Assembly: GCF_019801215.1 (NCBI RefSeq)
Contig: NZ_JAHVJO010000005.1
Location: 21,253 to 85,252, forward strand
Length of the DNA: 64,000 nucleotides
Direction: 5' to 3'
DNA from: Fictibacillus nanhaiensis
GTDB taxonomy: Bacteria; Bacillota; Bacilli; Bacillales; Fictibacillaceae
The notes below the pieces were generated by a model, which was not told the DNA's origin, searched no databases, and was given only the letters and a program-made list of their open reading frames with translations. Positions 27,227 through 35,008 of the stretch are shown piece by piece. Every line of letters begins with the position of its first letter. Positions within the stretch are counted from its first letter, which is position 1. The translations under genes and the position numbers were made by a program.

Positions 27227-27697
27227 TTACCGTTTAGCAGAAGTCGATTCTTGTAAGGCTTCTTTCTCCACTTTTTCCATGAAATCGTGCACCACTTTAT
27301 CGTTGTTTTTATCACCCGCAATCTTTAACATAACTTTACCTAAAAAGTTAACGCCCTTATTTTGTCCGGTGTAGACAAAGCGTGTAGTCGTCTCATCGAT
27401 CTTAATCATTGTAAAGGCTGCTTCGATTTCAAATGCTTTACCTAGCGTAAAAGCTATTTTTTGATGCTTTCTGTTTTCTGTATCTTCATATTCACGATAT
27501 TCTACTACATATGTTTCTACTCTGCGGCCTTCCTTGTATGATTGTTGATAAGTAGACCCCACCATACCTTCCTTTTTTTCAATCGGTGTATGCTGTACCA
27601 CGTTCGGCATAATGCGCTTCAGGTTTTCATCATCAAAAAGCGCCCAAACCGTGTCGATGTTAACAGGTATTACTCTTTCTTCATTCCAAGTAATCAT
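27227..27697 (-). CDS. SRPBCC-family protein
   Basis: About 156 residues of START/polyketide-cyclase-like fold: ITWNEERVIPVNIDTVWALFDDENLKRIMPNVVQH, a central beta sheet and a long C-terminal helix. Such proteins bind hydrophobic ligands. The start codon overlaps the stop of the MerR gene (ATGA), with GGAGGAAG as ribosome-binding site, so it is coupled to that regulator and is probably its target or effector partner. A distant relative lies at 28298. Confidence 0.75.
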   Translation of the reverse strand: MITWNEERVIPVNIDTVWALFDDENLKRIMPNVVQHTPIEKKEGMVGSTYQQSYKEGRRVETYVVEYREYEDTENRKHQKIAFTLGKAFEIEAAFTMIKIDETTTRFVYTGQNKGVNFLGKVMLKIAGDKNNDKVVHDFMEKVEKEALQESTSAKR

Positions 27698-28041
27698 TCT
27701 TCTTCCTCCTCTTTTCCCCATTGCAGGAACTGATCTATTTCTTCTATTGTGTTTTTTAAATCCTCTATTTTTTTTTCGATGCCTAACTTTTTTTGAATAA
27801 GGATGGTTTCTAGATTCTCAAATGACTCATCTTCCATAACGGTTATCATCTCTTGGATGGTAAAATTAAACTTGCGTAAACTTACGAGGATCATTGCGAT
27901 TAAGTATGACCCATTATCATAATACCGGTAATTGTTTTTAGGATTGATATACGCAGGTTCTAATAGTTTCACGTCCGCATAATACCTTAATGTTTCCTTA
28001 GACAGCCCCGTCATTTTTGAAAACTCACTTACTTTGTACAT
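27694..28041 (-). CDS. MerR-family regulator
   Basis: 115 residues. The N-terminal winged helix is typical (MYKVSEFSKMTGLSKETLRYYADVKLLEPAYI, then NNYRYYDNGS), followed by a coiled-coil dimerisation helix ending in a Glu-rich tail (QWGKEEEEE). The effector part is too short to contain a ligand domain. It forms an operon with the overlapping SRPBCC gene. The region 28042-28297 between this gene and the next divergent one presumably holds both promoters; I see no clear operator. Confidence 0.82.
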   Translation of the reverse strand: MYKVSEFSKMTGLSKETLRYYADVKLLEPAYINPKNNYRYYDNGSYLIAMILVSLRKFNFTIQEMITVMEDESFENLETILIQKKLGIEKKIEDLKNTIEEIDQFLQWGKEEEEE

Positions 28042-28297
28042 CTATTGTTTCACCACCTGCAAACCCATCATAAACCATGTTGTGCACCACAGAGTCAACA
28101 CTGTTTTCTAAAGATAAATGAAATACATTCCTAATTTAAATTTAAAATCATTTATACGTTAACTTGAATAGCTAGAAGAACAGTGTCAAACTTAAATGAA
28201 GATTATAGGATTTGTTACTTTTAAGAGATTTACAAAAGTATACCATTTGATACATATACATTTAATTTATTTTTATCTAAAGAGCGGAGGTTTATTG

Positions 28298-28726
28298 ATG
28301 AATGAGATTTTTTCAGAAACCGTTACCATTCATGGCAGTGTAAACGATGTTTGGTATTATTTTATCCATCTAGAAGAAAATGCTTCAAAATGGATGAAAG
28401 GCATTCCTTTCATTGAAAAAGAAACCAAAGGTGACATAAAAGAAGGAACAAAATTTGTATTCCAAGCTAGAGGAAAAGAACATTCTACCATTCTTACCGA
28501 ATATGAACCGATGACTAAAGCTACGTTGACCTCTATACAAGGAAATTTTCAGGCTGATTACACGTATATGTTTTTACAAGAGAACGATTTGACGAAAATC
28601 ACTCTTGTCGCAAAATGTGACACGAAAGGATTTTCAAAGTTATTAACGCCAGTAATTAAATGGGCAATTAAGAAATCGGATGCCGGTCAATTAGAAAACC
28701 TAAAACAAGCATTTGAAAATAGATAA
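28298..28726 (+). CDS. SRPBCC-family protein
   Basis: 142 residues from the ATG at 28298, which follows GCGGAGG at good spacing; the longer frame back to 28196 has no site and an odd hydrophobic N-terminus. SRPBCC pattern: IFSETVTIHGSVNDVWYYFIHLEENASKWM, then KEGTKFVFQARGKEHSTILTEYEP and a final helix. Hydrophobic-ligand-binding fold, ligand unknown. Divergent from the merR-SRPBCC pair, suggesting shared control. Confidence 0.72.
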   Translation: MNEIFSETVTIHGSVNDVWYYFIHLEENASKWMKGIPFIEKETKGDIKEGTKFVFQARGKEHSTILTEYEPMTKATLTSIQGNFQADYTYMFLQENDLTKITLVAKCDTKGFSKLLTPVIKWAIKKSDAGQLENLKQAFENR

Positions 28727-28803
28727 AATAAAAAAGTACTTTAAAGGAATGTATAAGGCGTAGGAGAACTATTAAATAAACTGATAAAAAGGTGGATGCT
28801 AAA

Positions 28804-29133
28804 ATGAACTTTAAAAATTATGAAGAATTCTGGCCATTTTATCTTTCACAGCATAGCAAGCCATCAACGCGAGCGTGGCACTTTGTCGGTACGTCTTCTG
28901 TCTTTCTTTTTATTGTACTTGCGATTTGGAAAAGTCTTTGGTTTTTATTAGCCGCACCCGTTGTAGCATATGGAATCGCTTGGTTCAGTCACTTTTTTAT
29001 TGAAGGGAACAAACCCGCTACGTTTGGACATCCATTTTGGTCATTGCGTGCTGATTTCCGTATGTATCGCCTGATTCTGTTTGGACAGTTACAGCAAGAG
29101 TTACATAAAACAAATCAAAACACCCCTCTCTAA
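28804..29133 (+). CDS. DUF962/Mpo1-like membrane protein
   Basis: 109 residues from ATG at 28804 (AAGGTGG upstream; the ATG four codons earlier abuts it). The family signature is visible: FYLSQHSKPSTRAWHFVGT, two TM helices, then HFFIEGNKPATFGHPFWSL. The conserved His residues correspond to the metal site proposed for yeast Mpo1, a 2-hydroxy fatty acid dioxygenase. The bacterial role is unknown. This is the last host gene before the transposon; before insertion it would have been convergent with glmS. Confidence 0.82.
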   Translation: MNFKNYEEFWPFYLSQHSKPSTRAWHFVGTSSVFLFIVLAIWKSLWFLLAAPVVAYGIAWFSHFFIEGNKPATFGHPFWSLRADFRMYRLILFGQLQQELHKTNQNTPL

Positions 29134-29153
29134 ACTAGAGATGGGGTTTATTT
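29118..29153 (+). terminator. terminator of the DUF962 gene
   Basis: Imperfect hairpin ACCCCTCTCTA / TAGAGATGGGGT followed by TTTATTTT. Confidence 0.75.
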
Positions 29154-29182
29154 TGTGTAAAGCGATAAAAACGAAATTATAA

Positions 29183-29223
29183 AAAACCCACCGATTCTGG
29201 AATCATATCCAGAACAGATGGGT
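29183..29223 (-). terminator. original glmS terminator, separated from glmS by the transposon
   Basis: Leftward hairpin: arm ACCCATCTGTTCTGGA (29223-29208), loop TATGAT, arm TCCAGAATCGGTGGGT, then T6. The first five bases of the hairpin are the target duplication ACCCA. On the glmS side the same ACCCA directly follows an A-run 15 bp after the glmS stop. Joining the two sides restores a single terminator with A-tract, stem and T-tract. Confidence 0.85.
29219..29223 (+). repeat. left target-site duplication TGGGT
   Basis: TGGGT immediately before the TGTGAG left end; an identical TGGGT lies at 54029-54033. Tn7-family elements make 5-bp duplications. Confidence 0.92.
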
Positions 29224-29248
29224 TGTGAGCTATACTTAATATTGTCAT
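29224..29248 (+). repeat. left terminal inverted repeat
   Basis: Begins TGTGAGCTATAC and ends TTGTCAT; pairs with 54028-54004 read on the minus strand, with differences at positions 7, 12, 13 and 18 only. Confidence 0.92.
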
Positions 29249-29542
29249 TTTATGTGATAAATTTTAGATATTTTTATATTTAATTTTTAACATCTCTTAT
29301 ATCTTAAGTTGTCGTAATTACCACTTATTATAACTGCTTTTGTCATTTTTCGTCGTACTTTAATAATTAATATTTCAACCGATTCAGCTTATTTTAGTAA
29401 TTTTGCTGTAAAAGATCAGTAAATATAAATGCAATATAAAGTGTTAGTAAGGTAATTACTATTACTTTAGCTTTTCCCATAAATAATATGGAAAATCGTA
29501 ATTCGCTAATTTATTACTAAAATGTCCTGGAACGTTGATATA
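29249..29542 (+). other. noncoding left-end region with repeated TTGTC(A/G)T motifs
   Basis: About 390 bp without a gene (29249-29634). TTGTCAT ends the terminal repeat at 29242-29248; TTGTCGT (29309-29315), TTGTCAT (29340-29346) and CGTCGT (29351-29356) follow in the same orientation. In Tn7-type elements the ends hold several TnsB sites in one orientation, so these are candidate TnsB sites. The rest is AT-rich sequence in which I see nothing. Confidence 0.5.
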
Positions 29543-29580
29543 AAAAAATAGCATACCAATTAAATTGGTATGCTTATTTA
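29543..29580. terminator. hairpin terminator after the lipoprotein gene
   Basis: Stem AGCATACCAATT / AATTGGTATGCT, 12 bp perfect with a minimal loop and A/T tracts on both sides. Confidence 0.8.
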
Positions 29581-29634
29581 AGCTATAATTTTAAATTCTC
29601 TCCCTCAGAAGAGAACCCATTAATTTAGTCTATT

Positions 29635-29976
29635 TTACTTTTTCTTCTCGTATCCTTTTCCTATTACTGTCTTTTTGTCTTTAGCAACATATACCACAAG
29701 TTTTCCTGTAGAATCGTCTTCGGTATGGTTAAAAGTTACTGTATAAATCGTTTTACCGATTAATTTTTCGCCTAATTTTTGACCTAATTCTTCACTAACA
29801 GTTATTTCTTTGACTACGGAGTCTTTAGGAGATACTGGAATTTTATTTTGCTCTTCATTTGTTAAGTAATTAAAAGCAATCATTTCTATCGGCAACTTAT
29901 CATTTTTAAATAAATTACACCCAGTAATAAGAAAAGTAAGACATATAACAATAGAAATTTTAATTTTCATCTTCAA
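29635..29976 (-). CDS. small lipoprotein (cargo)
   Basis: 113 residues: KIKISIVICLTFLITGC is a lipoprotein signal with lipobox ITGC, followed by about 94 mature residues with a beta-rich ending (TGKLVVYVAKDKKTVIGKGYE). No family recognised. The TTG start at 29976 fits GGAG at 8-bp spacing; an ATG two codons later is also possible. It is the outermost gene in the left arm, close to the end. Confidence 0.6.
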   Translation of the reverse strand: MKMKIKISIVICLTFLITGCNLFKNDKLPIEMIAFNYLTNEEQNKIPVSPKDSVVKEITVSEELGQKLGEKLIGKTIYTVTFNHTEDDSTGKLVVYVAKDKKTVIGKGYEKKK

Positions 29977-30348
29977 ATTACTACTCCTTTTTAATCGATT
30001 AGTTAATTAAGTTACTCCACAATCCTGCACGTTTGCTGAATAAGTTCAATAAAAAAGTGCATTTCACCTTCTTTAAGAAATGCACCTGTTTGCTGAAAAA
30101 GTAACCTTGTAGTAAGAGTTGAATTTTATAGAATATCTTCTACATTCGGGCGCGATTATTGAAGAAAATTATTATTTTTAAATGACTGTATTGCTAAAGT
30201 ATTCTTATTTATCAACTTTATAAAACCCCCATCCAAAACAGGAGGGGGGTATATGTATTGGAATTATTAAACTTAAACAACTTATAACCTTGACAATTCC
30301 TTATTGCGGGTGGTGACAGCTTCGCTGATCCTACCACGTTGGGGAAGT
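29977..30348. other. gene-free stretch with two hairpins
   Basis: Contains GTGCATTTC/GAAATGCAC (30057-30085) followed by sequence of no clear role, and the terminator at 30221-30250. I see no supported ORF. Confidence 0.5.
30221..30250 (-). terminator. terminator of the DCC/MFS/SagB strand
   Basis: Hairpin ACCCCCATCC / GGAGGGGGGT; leftward reading ends in TTTTAT. It lies about 100 bp past the DCC gene. Confidence 0.7.
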
Positions 30349-30744
30349 CTACAATTTGTCAGCCGAGTTTTCCGGAAGTTTACACTCACTCTCTGTGCAA
30401 TGACCTACGGGGACGATCAACCGACGTTCAGCCACAAAATCATAACAGATTTGACCTAAACCTAATGCAATCAGTAAATACAAGAACGGAAGAAGAGGCA
30501 TTAATATCGGTATTCGTTGAAATATTGTTTTGATACCGTATATTCCAATTGTTATTTTACCAGTTGATAAATTTTTAACATGCATTCTTTGATTTAAAGC
30601 ATCAATATCAATGCCATTCACTTCATTATTCCTGAAATCAACGAATGATAACTTTTTTATCCAATCTAGTTGTTGGAGTTTGGCTTGCACACTGCAACAA
30701 AATGGACAATTTCCATCAAAGTAAACTTCAACTTTATGATGCAT
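30349..30744 (-). CDS. DCC-family thiol-disulfide oxidoreductase (DUF393)
   Basis: About 131 residues from ATG at 30744 (GGGAGAT upstream). The family signature is clear: VYFDGNCPFC with the Cys pair at residues about 13 and 16, then LDWIKKLSFVDFRN and a hydrophobic segment IPILMPLLPFLYLLIALGLG. DCC proteins are often encoded beside or fused to HTTM/VKGC-like membrane proteins; an HTTM gene lies at 35673 in the same transposon. Two extra Cys are near the C-terminus (HCTESECK). It is in the same direction as the MFS and SagB genes, separated by 231 bp, so possibly a separate transcript. Confidence 0.8.
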   Translation of the reverse strand: MHHKVEVYFDGNCPFCCSVQAKLQQLDWIKKLSFVDFRNNEVNGIDIDALNQRMHVKNLSTGKITIGIYGIKTIFQRIPILMPLLPFLYLLIALGLGQICYDFVAERRLIVPVGHCTESECKLPENSADKL

Positions 30745-30975
30745 CACATATCTCCCACTTTTATTCGGTAGTTTATTCACATCATTATTATTTACGATAC
30801 AAAGATTTGTTGCGCATCACTAGTGTTGCATTAAAGTCGTTTGGATATAGTTTTCGAATTATTGTGCCGCGCCGCATTGCAGGCATCTCAAGAGTCCTGT
30901 GAGGAAAAAGTCGGTGGACACGGAGGTGCAATACCATGTTTCAGTGAAAATGACTTGCAGACTATTGATTTGTCA

Positions 30976-32247
30976 CTAAGAAATTCTCTCTTCGCGAGAA
31001 AGTGATTGTCCATATTTTTTGGGTAACAACACGCACTGTAGGAATACGCCAAGAAAAGCAAGTACCACAAAAAACGACCAAGATAAGGAAATATTCCTTG
31101 TTAATAAGTATCCTACAATGACGGGACCAATTGCGTTACTAATTCCAAAGAGTAGCTGATAATTAGAAATACTTTGCCCTCTTTTCTCAGCCGGACCAAT
31201 TTCCCCCACAATCGTTGCAGACGCTGGATAAAAAAGTTGTTCTCCACAACTAAAAAAAAGAATTCCAACAAATAGAAGTGGAATAAAAAAGTTCAAGTGT
31301 TCAGATCCTAAAAGCGCACTTCCTAAGAAAATGATATATGAGAAGCCTAAAACAACCGAACCGACGATCATTTTATTCATATCACTTAAGCGACGTGTAA
31401 AAAATAACAGAGGGATCTGAAGGACTAGAACGGCCAGGCTATTTACTGTAAATAACACACCGGCAATCCAGCTAAGGTCCGGACTTATCTCCTTTGTAAA
31501 TGCTGGCAATGTGAATACTAATGCAACGTACATAAAGGTAATTGGTGCAACTGCTACCAAAAAACGCATTAAGTTTGGGTCGAATGAAAAACGAATCGCA
31601 AAAGCTTTTTTGGAAGTCGGTTCTTTTTTTACCTTTGGTTGATTGCGCAATGGAATTTTTGCAATTAAAACGGCTGCAATAAGAAAACTGATTGCATCAA
31701 TGAATATTAAGGTCTTATAAGCAAATGGTGTATTGAATACTGCAATGATACCTGTACCTATGAGCATACCTAAAGAATTCCCTAAATTTCGTAAACTTCG
31801 AGAACTCCCAAACCACATAGTTCTACTCTCACTGGGCACAAGTTGTGTGATGATCGCTTGGTTCGCAACTGGCCACGCACGTTGTCCCCAGATAACAATG
31901 GTCATTGCGATTGTCACTCCCCAAATATTATGGAATATCAAATATCCTAGAGTTCCAATCCCTCGAAACAAAAAACTTGCAAGAGCAGCAGGCTTTGTAC
32001 CTAATCGATCCACGATCATACCACAGACAGGAATGGCAAGTATTCCAGCAAATGCACTGATTGATAGCATTTGACCCACTTGTTCCAACGAAAGGCCACT
32101 CGTTTCTAGAAAAAAAAGAACTAAAAATGGCATGGTTAACCCTGTGCCGAATGAATCTAGAAACAATGCCCCTAGAAATGGCCCACTCCAAGGTTGGGAT
32201 TGAACTACTTTCTTTATTGTCGAATACTGAAACCAAGAACTTTTAAT
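30976..32247 (-). CDS. MFS transporter, probable ATT start
   Basis: About 423 residues, 12 predicted TM helices, with MFS loop motifs (GMIVDRLGTKPAALASF after TM2). Resembles drug-exporter-type MFS proteins; a peptide product exporter is the natural guess. A TTG start at 32166 would cut into TM1. An in-frame ATT at 32247 has GGGAGG exactly 7 bp upstream and lies 12 bp past the SagB gene's stop, restoring a normal cytoplasmic N-terminus (KSSWFQYSTIKK). ATT initiation is inferred; a sequence error is the alternative. Confidence 0.8.
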   Translation of the reverse strand: MKSSWFQYSTIKKVVQSQPWSGPFLGALFLDSFGTGLTMPFLVLFFLETSGLSLEQVGQMLSISAFAGILAIPVCGMIVDRLGTKPAALASFLFRGIGTLGYLIFHNIWGVTIAMTIVIWGQRAWPVANQAIITQLVPSESRTMWFGSSRSLRNLGNSLGMLIGTGIIAVFNTPFAYKTLIFIDAISFLIAAVLIAKIPLRNQPKVKKEPTSKKAFAIRFSFDPNLMRFLVAVAPITFMYVALVFTLPAFTKEISPDLSWIAGVLFTVNSLAVLVLQIPLLFFTRRLSDMNKMIVGSVVLGFSYIIFLGSALLGSEHLNFFIPLLFVGILFFSCGEQLFYPASATIVGEIGPAEKRGQSISNYQLLFGISNAIGPVIVGYLLTRNISLSWSFFVVLAFLGVFLQCVLLPKKYGQSLSREERIS

Positions 32248-32259
32248 GTTATTTCCTCC

Positions 32260-33432
32260 CTACCCTAGTACCTTTTGCTCAGAAGTAGAAGCAAGAGCTT
32301 TTGGAAGGACAATTTTAAAATCTGTCGGTACGTTCTCACTTAGCTCGATACCCGCGCGAGCATATGGACCTATTTCATCTTTTTGTCCCGCTCCTGTCAC
32401 ATACATGGGCACTTCATGTATGCCATCAATACCTAGTTTTGATTCAACTAAACTCTCCTTAAAAGCTCCCGTCATGAATACGCCTAATTTGTGCGCTGTT
32501 CCCGTTAACAAAAAGTTTTGAGCGTAGTGAGTAGTTTCATAATGCATAAGTCGATAAATGCGTGCGCCTTTGTATTTCCATTTAAGTCGATCTATAACAC
32601 TTGTATAAAAAATTGTAACGGATGCATCAAGAAAGTAGTCTTGGCCATACAATGCTTCATTTAAAAAAGATTTAACATCCTCCTCTTTTGAAATAAGATG
32701 CAGGGCGTGGTGTTTTTGACAATAATGATAAATTCCTCTTTCCAGACCTTCGCAATTATTTATGACCGGATATAATTCCGTTGCATGACGACCTCCTGGC
32801 GAAGGAGCAACCTTCTTTGCAACTTGTCCAAAGAACCGAGTCGAATTTTTGAAGAGGATTCCGCCTGTATAATACAGAAGATCGGAAAGTTCTTGAAGCT
32901 TAATTGATTCCTGCAAAAAGTTTCGATAGGATCTTCTAAGTGTTAATGCATCGGAAAGTGTCATGTTTGACAAGTTGCTAGGCTTAGGCAAAGTGATTTT
33001 TGATTTTTCACAGTTACATTTGTATGTGGGAGGATGTGGCTCGGAAGACTTCATAAATTCCTCACCCAGTTCATCAGCCGACTTATATTTGGCATCACGA
33101 CTTTCCAGATGGACAAACCAAGTGGATTCTCCCCAATCTGCCCACTCCCTAACTATTTCCGTGGTTTTTGATTGTTTTTGTTCGTTCACAGAAATGAGAA
33201 CACCGACATCAATCAACTTATTAACTATAGCTCGTATTGTTTTTTTGGAAATGTTTTTTTCTAGCCTAGGTAAAGTCTCTTCTCTGTTTCCTGTGAATGC
33301 AGAGACAACACACATGACTTTCGAGTCAATTTCGAAACGACGATGTTGAGAAGGTAACCTCAAATGAGGCTTCTTATTGACGTAAGTAATAATCAAGTCT
33401 GATGCAAGTATGTATTCATGGATATCTTCCAT
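32260..33432 (-). CDS. SagB-type dehydrogenase, copy 2
   Basis: 390 residues. N-terminal part (about 1-90) resembles the winged-helix-like region that precedes SagB enzymes (YILASDLIITYVNKKPHLRLPS). The C-terminal nitroreductase fold has LRRSYRNFLQESIKLQELSDLLYYTGGI and SPGGRHATELYPVINNCEGLERGIYHY, the FMN-binding pattern of SagB/McbC proteins that oxidise azolines to azoles in modified peptides. About half identical to the next gene upstream. No YcaO cyclodehydratase is encoded in the window. GGGGG lies before ATG with 11-bp spacing. Confidence 0.85.
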   Translation of the reverse strand: MEDIHEYILASDLIITYVNKKPHLRLPSQHRRFEIDSKVMCVVSAFTGNREETLPRLEKNISKKTIRAIVNKLIDVGVLISVNEQKQSKTTEIVREWADWGESTWFVHLESRDAKYKSADELGEEFMKSSEPHPPTYKCNCEKSKITLPKPSNLSNMTLSDALTLRRSYRNFLQESIKLQELSDLLYYTGGILFKNSTRFFGQVAKKVAPSPGGRHATELYPVINNCEGLERGIYHYCQKHHALHLISKEEDVKSFLNEALYGQDYFLDASVTIFYTSVIDRLKWKYKGARIYRLMHYETTHYAQNFLLTGTAHKLGVFMTGAFKESLVESKLGIDGIHEVPMYVTGAGQKDEIGPYARAGIELSENVPTDFKIVLPKALASTSEQKVLG

Positions 33433-33453
33433 TAATTTCTCTTCCCCCTTTCT

Positions 33454-34599
33454 TTAACTATGCTCTCCTATAGGGAGACAGATCTCTATTCCTTCAGGTA
33501 GTACTTGTGCATATTCAATATCTGATCGCTTATTCTCATCGGGCACAATATGGCCGATACCAGAGACGTACATCGCAACTTCCCGAATCCCACAAACACC
33601 CAATTTCTCTTCTATCACACTATCCTTGAATGCTGCAGTAACAAAACCACCCAAATCAAGAGCAGAGCAGGTAAGTAAAAAGTTTTGCGCGTAATGGCCT
33701 GTTTCTAGATGCATGAGCCGATAGACTCTACTGGTCTTATATTTCCACTTTAAACGATCTAAAACACTTGTGTAAAAAACTGTAACTGCGGCATTCAGGA
33801 AATAGTCTTGCCCATATAAGACTTCGTTTAGAAATGGCTTCACGACTTCCTCTGCCTCTATAAGATGCAAAGCGTGGTGTTTTTGACAGTAATGGTACAC
33901 ACCGCTTCGTAAACCTTCACATGCATTCACAACCGGATAAAGCTCTGTTGAATGACGTCCACCCGGAGAGGGAGAGGGCTTTTTGGCTACGATTCCATAG
34001 GAGTGTGTGTCATTTGTGAAAAGAATCCCACCAGAGTAAAACAGAACATCGGCTAAATTTTGTAGTGAAATTGGCTCTTCAGAAAATCGTCGGCAGGTTC
34101 TCCGTTGCATAAAAGAGTTGACCAAAGTTTGATCTAAAAGTTTGCTGGGAGTCGGTAGTTTGATGCTAGATGAAGTGCAGTTGCACTTGAAATATTGTGG
34201 TGGAGGAGATGACATTTTTCTGAATTTATCAACATTTTGTAAGCGACCTTCTTCAGTGGTTTCAAATTTTGTATCTTTTGTTTGCAAATGAAGGAACCAA
34301 GATGATTCATCCCAATCTTGCCATTCAGTTACGATTTGCTCAGTAGCCAGATTATCTTCAGTTTCCTTGTCAATAAGAATTCCATTTTTGACCAAGTGAT
34401 CGATAATACTGGTTACCATTGATTCTGAAAAAATCGGTTGCAAGCTTGTGTCTTCACTCGAAAACATGGAGATAATCTCGCATACCTTCCAATCAACTTT
34501 AAAAGTGCGTTTTACAGACGGCAGAAGCAATTGCGGTTGTCCATCTGGATAAGTGATGACTAAATCAGGTGCTAAATAATAACGGTGCAATCGTGACAT
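33454..34599 (-). CDS. SagB-type dehydrogenase, copy 1
   Basis: About 381 residues from ATG at 34599 (MSRLHRYYLAPDL, matching the start of copy 2). A GTG at 34641 lies inside the preceding small ORF and lacks a good site. N-terminal wing region, then the nitroreductase fold with MQRRTCRRFSEEPISLQNLADVLFYSGGI and SPSPGGRHSTELYPVVNACEG. The two copies may form a heterodimer or use different substrates. Linker Cys residues (KCNCTSS) are conserved in both copies (KCNCEKS), as if metal- or disulfide-bound. The stop lies 21 bp before copy 2. Confidence 0.85.
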   Translation of the reverse strand: MSRLHRYYLAPDLVITYPDGQPQLLLPSVKRTFKVDWKVCEIISMFSSEDTSLQPIFSESMVTSIIDHLVKNGILIDKETEDNLATEQIVTEWQDWDESSWFLHLQTKDTKFETTEEGRLQNVDKFRKMSSPPPQYFKCNCTSSSIKLPTPSKLLDQTLVNSFMQRRTCRRFSEEPISLQNLADVLFYSGGILFTNDTHSYGIVAKKPSPSPGGRHSTELYPVVNACEGLRSGVYHYCQKHHALHLIEAEEVVKPFLNEVLYGQDYFLNAAVTVFYTSVLDRLKWKYKTSRVYRLMHLETGHYAQNFLLTCSALDLGGFVTAAFKDSVIEEKLGVCGIREVAMYVSGIGHIVPDENKRSDIEYAQVLPEGIEICLPIGEHS

Positions 34600-34603
34600 T
34601 TTC

Positions 34604-34675
34604 TCAAACCCTTTCCAAGCAGGAATAGTAGTAAGAACCACCTGATTGTGGTTCAGGTGGTTCGGTTCCGCTCAT
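34604..34675 (-). CDS. 23-codon ORF, candidate precursor peptide
   Basis: Starts ATG with TGAGGATT upstream; encodes a peptide opening MSGTEPPEPQSGG, then three Tyr, then SCLERV at the end. It lies 8 bp after the 26-codon ORF and 4 bp before SagB copy 1. Gly-Gly followed by Ser/Tyr/Cys-containing residues looks like a leader/core boundary, but this is inference. It could instead be a coupling ORF. Too short to test by codon use. Confidence 0.45.
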   Translation of the reverse strand: MSGTEPPEPQSGGSYYYSCLERV

Positions 34676-34683
34676 GCCAATCC

Positions 34684-34764
34684 TCAGTCGGACGGGTGCA
34701 TAATAACGTTCAGTTCTTTCTGTTCGTCAAAAACAAATGTCTCTTCTTTTACTGTATTAGCCAA
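34684..34764 (-). CDS. 26-codon ORF with strong TTG start, candidate precursor or leader peptide
   Basis: TTG at 34764 is preceded by AAGGAGGTG at 6-7 bp, the strongest ribosome-binding site in the locus. It is the first ORF after a near-consensus SigA promoter. The peptide is acidic (begins ANTVKEETFVFDEQKE, ends IMHPSD) with no Cys. The placement (promoter, tiny ORF, modifying enzymes, exporter) is that of RiPP precursor genes. The core residues, if any, are unknown. Confidence 0.55.
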   Translation of the reverse strand: MANTVKEETFVFDEQKELNVIMHPSD

Positions 34765-34794
34765 TTTACCCACCTCCTTACATTACTGGTACCT

Positions 34795-34823
34795 ATATTA
34801 ACTAGGTGTTAATATTAAGTCAA
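34795..34823 (-). promoter_or_regulatory. SigA-type promoter of the SagB operon
   Basis: Leftward -35 TTGACT (34823-34818), 17-bp spacer, -10 TAATAT (34800-34795). It reads into the 26-codon ORF about 30 bp downstream. Confidence 0.8.
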
Positions 34824-34825
34824 GA

Positions 34826-34865
34826 TGTAATTTATTGTAATTTATTGTGATTTATTGTAATTTTT
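34826..34865. repeat. four 10-bp direct repeats abutting the -35 box
   Basis: TGTAATTTAT, TGTAATTTAT, TGTGATTTAT and TGTAATTTTT in perfect 10-bp register at 34826-34865, starting 2 bp from the -35. One helical turn per repeat suggests cooperative protein binding or bent DNA. Confidence 0.8.
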
Positions 34866-35008
34866 CAAAAAACATTGTAGTATTAATTTAAGATAATTTG
34901 TAATTTTCTATTAAATTTCTGTAGAAATCTGTAACCGAAGCCGACTTCATAGTTTATTTTGTCCGGCAAGAATTAGTCTAGGTATGTCGAGTAATTGGAG
35001 GAACATCC

